Source: an uncultured Collinsella sp.
GTDB lineage: Bacteria; Actinomycetota; Coriobacteriia; Coriobacteriales; Coriobacteriaceae
Reading direction: 5' to 3'
NCBI GenBank assembly: GCA_937981515.1
Contig: CALJNY010000122.1
Span: forward strand, 1 to 5,459
DNA length: 5,459 bases
Under the pieces are notes generated by a model. It saw nothing but the letters and a program-made list of their open reading frames with translations, was not told where the DNA came from and did no database searches. A program made the position numbers and the translations under genes. Shown in pieces: positions 4,623 through 5,459 of the stretch. Each line of letters opens with the position of its first letter. The stretch's first letter is position 1.

Positions 4623-4853
4623 GATCTGTAACCACCCATGGATTACCTGTCTTTACTGTGCGCGTGGACGGCTCGCTCGGGTGGGCCATGTGTCCCATTC
4701 TGAGGGCCGGATTTGCGCCATTAAGTGGCAATATGTCCGGGCGCAAAAGAGGGGAGGGTCGGTGCTGCCGGCCCTCCCCGGGTTGGGTTATATGTAAGCC
4801 CCAGTTTGTGCTGTCCGGGAGTCCCGAAAGGTGAGCCATGTGGTCCATGTTTG
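4623..4853. repeat. Structured intergenic repeat, copy B
   Basis: This is the second, shorter copy of the element at 3338-3611, in the same orientation. It keeps the 12-bp hairpin (GGGGAGGGTCGG at 4751-4762 with CCGGCCCTCCCC at 4768-4779, one T·G pair, loop TGCTG), the small hairpin CGGG-AGT-CCCG (4816-4826) and the first 19-base motif (4680-4698). The second motif (4830-4848) is degenerate, with three changes. It lacks the roughly 45-base segment found in copy A. It lies between the zinc-ribbon gene and the 3' end of the surface-protein gene. The 120 bases between it and the next terminator stem show nothing recognisable. Confidence 0.9.
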
Positions 4854-4966
4854 CGCTGGTTAGGGGAGTTGGTCGTGCCTGTGAATGACTGGAATGGCTG
4901 CGCGCCTGGATACCGAGTGCATCTAATTGTCATCGGCGCAAGCGTCCACTGTGGATTCGTCTGGGT

Positions 4967-5002
4967 AAAAAGAAGGACCCGCACCTTATGTGGTGCGGGC
5001 CC
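4967..5002 (-). terminator. Intrinsic terminator of the LPXTG surface-protein gene
   Basis: CCCGCACC (4978-4985) pairs perfectly with GGTGCGGG (4992-4999) around the loop TTATGT. The stem can be extended past one mismatch by two more G-C pairs (4975-4976 with 5001-5002). On the minus strand it continues into TTCTTTTTAC. It begins about 45 bases after the stop codon at 5047-5049, on the correct strand for that gene. Confidence 0.88.
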
Positions 5003-5046
5003 TGTTGCGCTGCAGGCTAGTTGCGACGGTGCGCTGAAGGTCGCTA

Positions 5047-5459
5047 TTACTTGCGCATCTTAGAAGCGATCGCGCTGCCGGCGAAGCAGATGGCTGCCAT
5101 GGAAAGCATCGCCATGATGACGTTTGCGGCGGAATCGCCCGTTCCGGGGAGCGTCTGCTTGTTGGTCTTGTCAGACTTGTTTGGCTTGTCGGTCTTGCTC
5201 GGCTTGTCGTCCTTGGGCTTTGCGGGGTCCTGCGGCTTGACGGGAAGCTTGGAGATCGGCTCAGTCTTGGTCTGGGTCTCGAAAGCCTCGTTCTCGAAGG
5301 TGGCGGTGTAGGTGCCCTCGCCCTCCTTCTCGGTCGTGGCGGGGGTGGTTACCTCGTAGGCGGCCTTCACGGTCTCCTCCTCGACGTGGCTGGCGTCGCG
5401 CTTGCAGGTGCGCTTGGCGGTGCAGAACCACTCGCCGTCCTGCTTGGACCAGGTGTACT
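5047..5459 (-). CDS. LPXTG-anchored surface protein, C-terminal part (start lies beyond the window)
   Basis: The frame is open from the right edge to TAA at 5047, so 136 C-terminal residues are visible. The GTG at 5370 is internal and not a start. Residues 1-67 (numbered from the window edge) form an extracellular repeat-type module: YTWSKQDGEWFCTAKRTC, then a TYTATFENEAFETQTKTEPI strand pair. Such W...C...C / TYTATF...F.TQ units occur in tandem in many Gram-positive surface proteins. A Lys/Pro/Asp/Ser-rich wall-spanning linker (about 69-101) follows. The sorting signal is LPGTG (103-107), a hydrophobic stretch (about 110-130) and the basic tail SKMRK. Sortase would cleave between Thr and Gly and link the protein to peptidoglycan. 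The ligand or enzyme domain is outside the window. Confidence 0.92.
   Translation of the reverse strand, partial: YTWSKQDGEWFCTAKRTCKRDASHVEEETVKAAYEVTTPATTEKEGEGTYTATFENEAFETQTKTEPISKLPVKPQDPAKPKDDKPSKTDKPNKSDKTNKQTLPGTGDSAANVIMAMLSMAAICFAGSAIASKMRK

Noticed and set aside
3338..4853. CRISPR array or composite transposon defined by the two repeats.
   Set aside because: There are only two long, diverged copies with a gene between them, no short regular repeats and spacers, and no transposase or terminal inverted repeats.
4725..5063. 112-codon plus-strand frame running from repeat copy B into the surface-protein gene.
   Set aside because: It crosses the repeat, the minus-strand terminator and the antisense 3' end of the LPXTG gene, and lacks a ribosome binding site.

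Overview
The window looks like a chromosomal accessory or intergenic-rich stretch from a high-GC member of the Coriobacteriia, probably Collinsella or a close relative. The reasons are the GC-rich third codon positions, strong AGGAGG ribosome binding sites, a glycine-rich lipoprotein, a zinc-ribbon protein with one membrane span, and an LPXTG surface protein with a Trp/Cys-containing repeat. The taxon is inferred; no rRNA or marker gene is present.

Left part (1-2400). Bases 1-236 hold no gene I can name and end in a strong stem-loop (188-213). Everything recognisable from 237 to 2329 lies on the minus strand. In transcription order it is: hicA toxin (2329-2159), hicB antitoxin with a C-terminal helix-turn-helix (2113-1661), an ADP-ribosylglycohydrolase with all its metal-binding motifs (1518-730), an acidic 73-residue protein of unknown function (694-473), and a hydrophobic 30-residue open frame with its own Shine-Dalgarno (329-237). 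hicAB is a self-contained toxin-antitoxin operon with paired palindromes at its promoter. The hydrolase and the 73-residue gene look like a second operon, separated from hicB by a weak terminator and a 13-bp dyad.

Middle part (2400-4572). A gene-poor stretch with a 9-bp inverted repeat (2401-2652) leads to a clear terminator (2653-2691) for a minus-strand lipoprotein gene (3322-2729). A plus-strand gene (3733-4572) encodes a zinc-ribbon protein with a membrane segment and an outer domain. The lipoprotein and zinc-ribbon protein are divergently transcribed, and their extracytoplasmic domains look alike.

Repeats. A non-coding element occurs twice in the same orientation: copy A (3338-3611) between the divergent genes, copy B (4623-4853) after the zinc-ribbon gene. 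It contains a 12-bp hairpin. Every base difference between the copies in that hairpin keeps pairing if the plus strand is the RNA. This is the most unusual feature of the window.

Right end. The C-terminal 136 residues of a sortase-anchored surface protein run off the right edge on the minus strand, followed by an intrinsic terminator (4967-5002).
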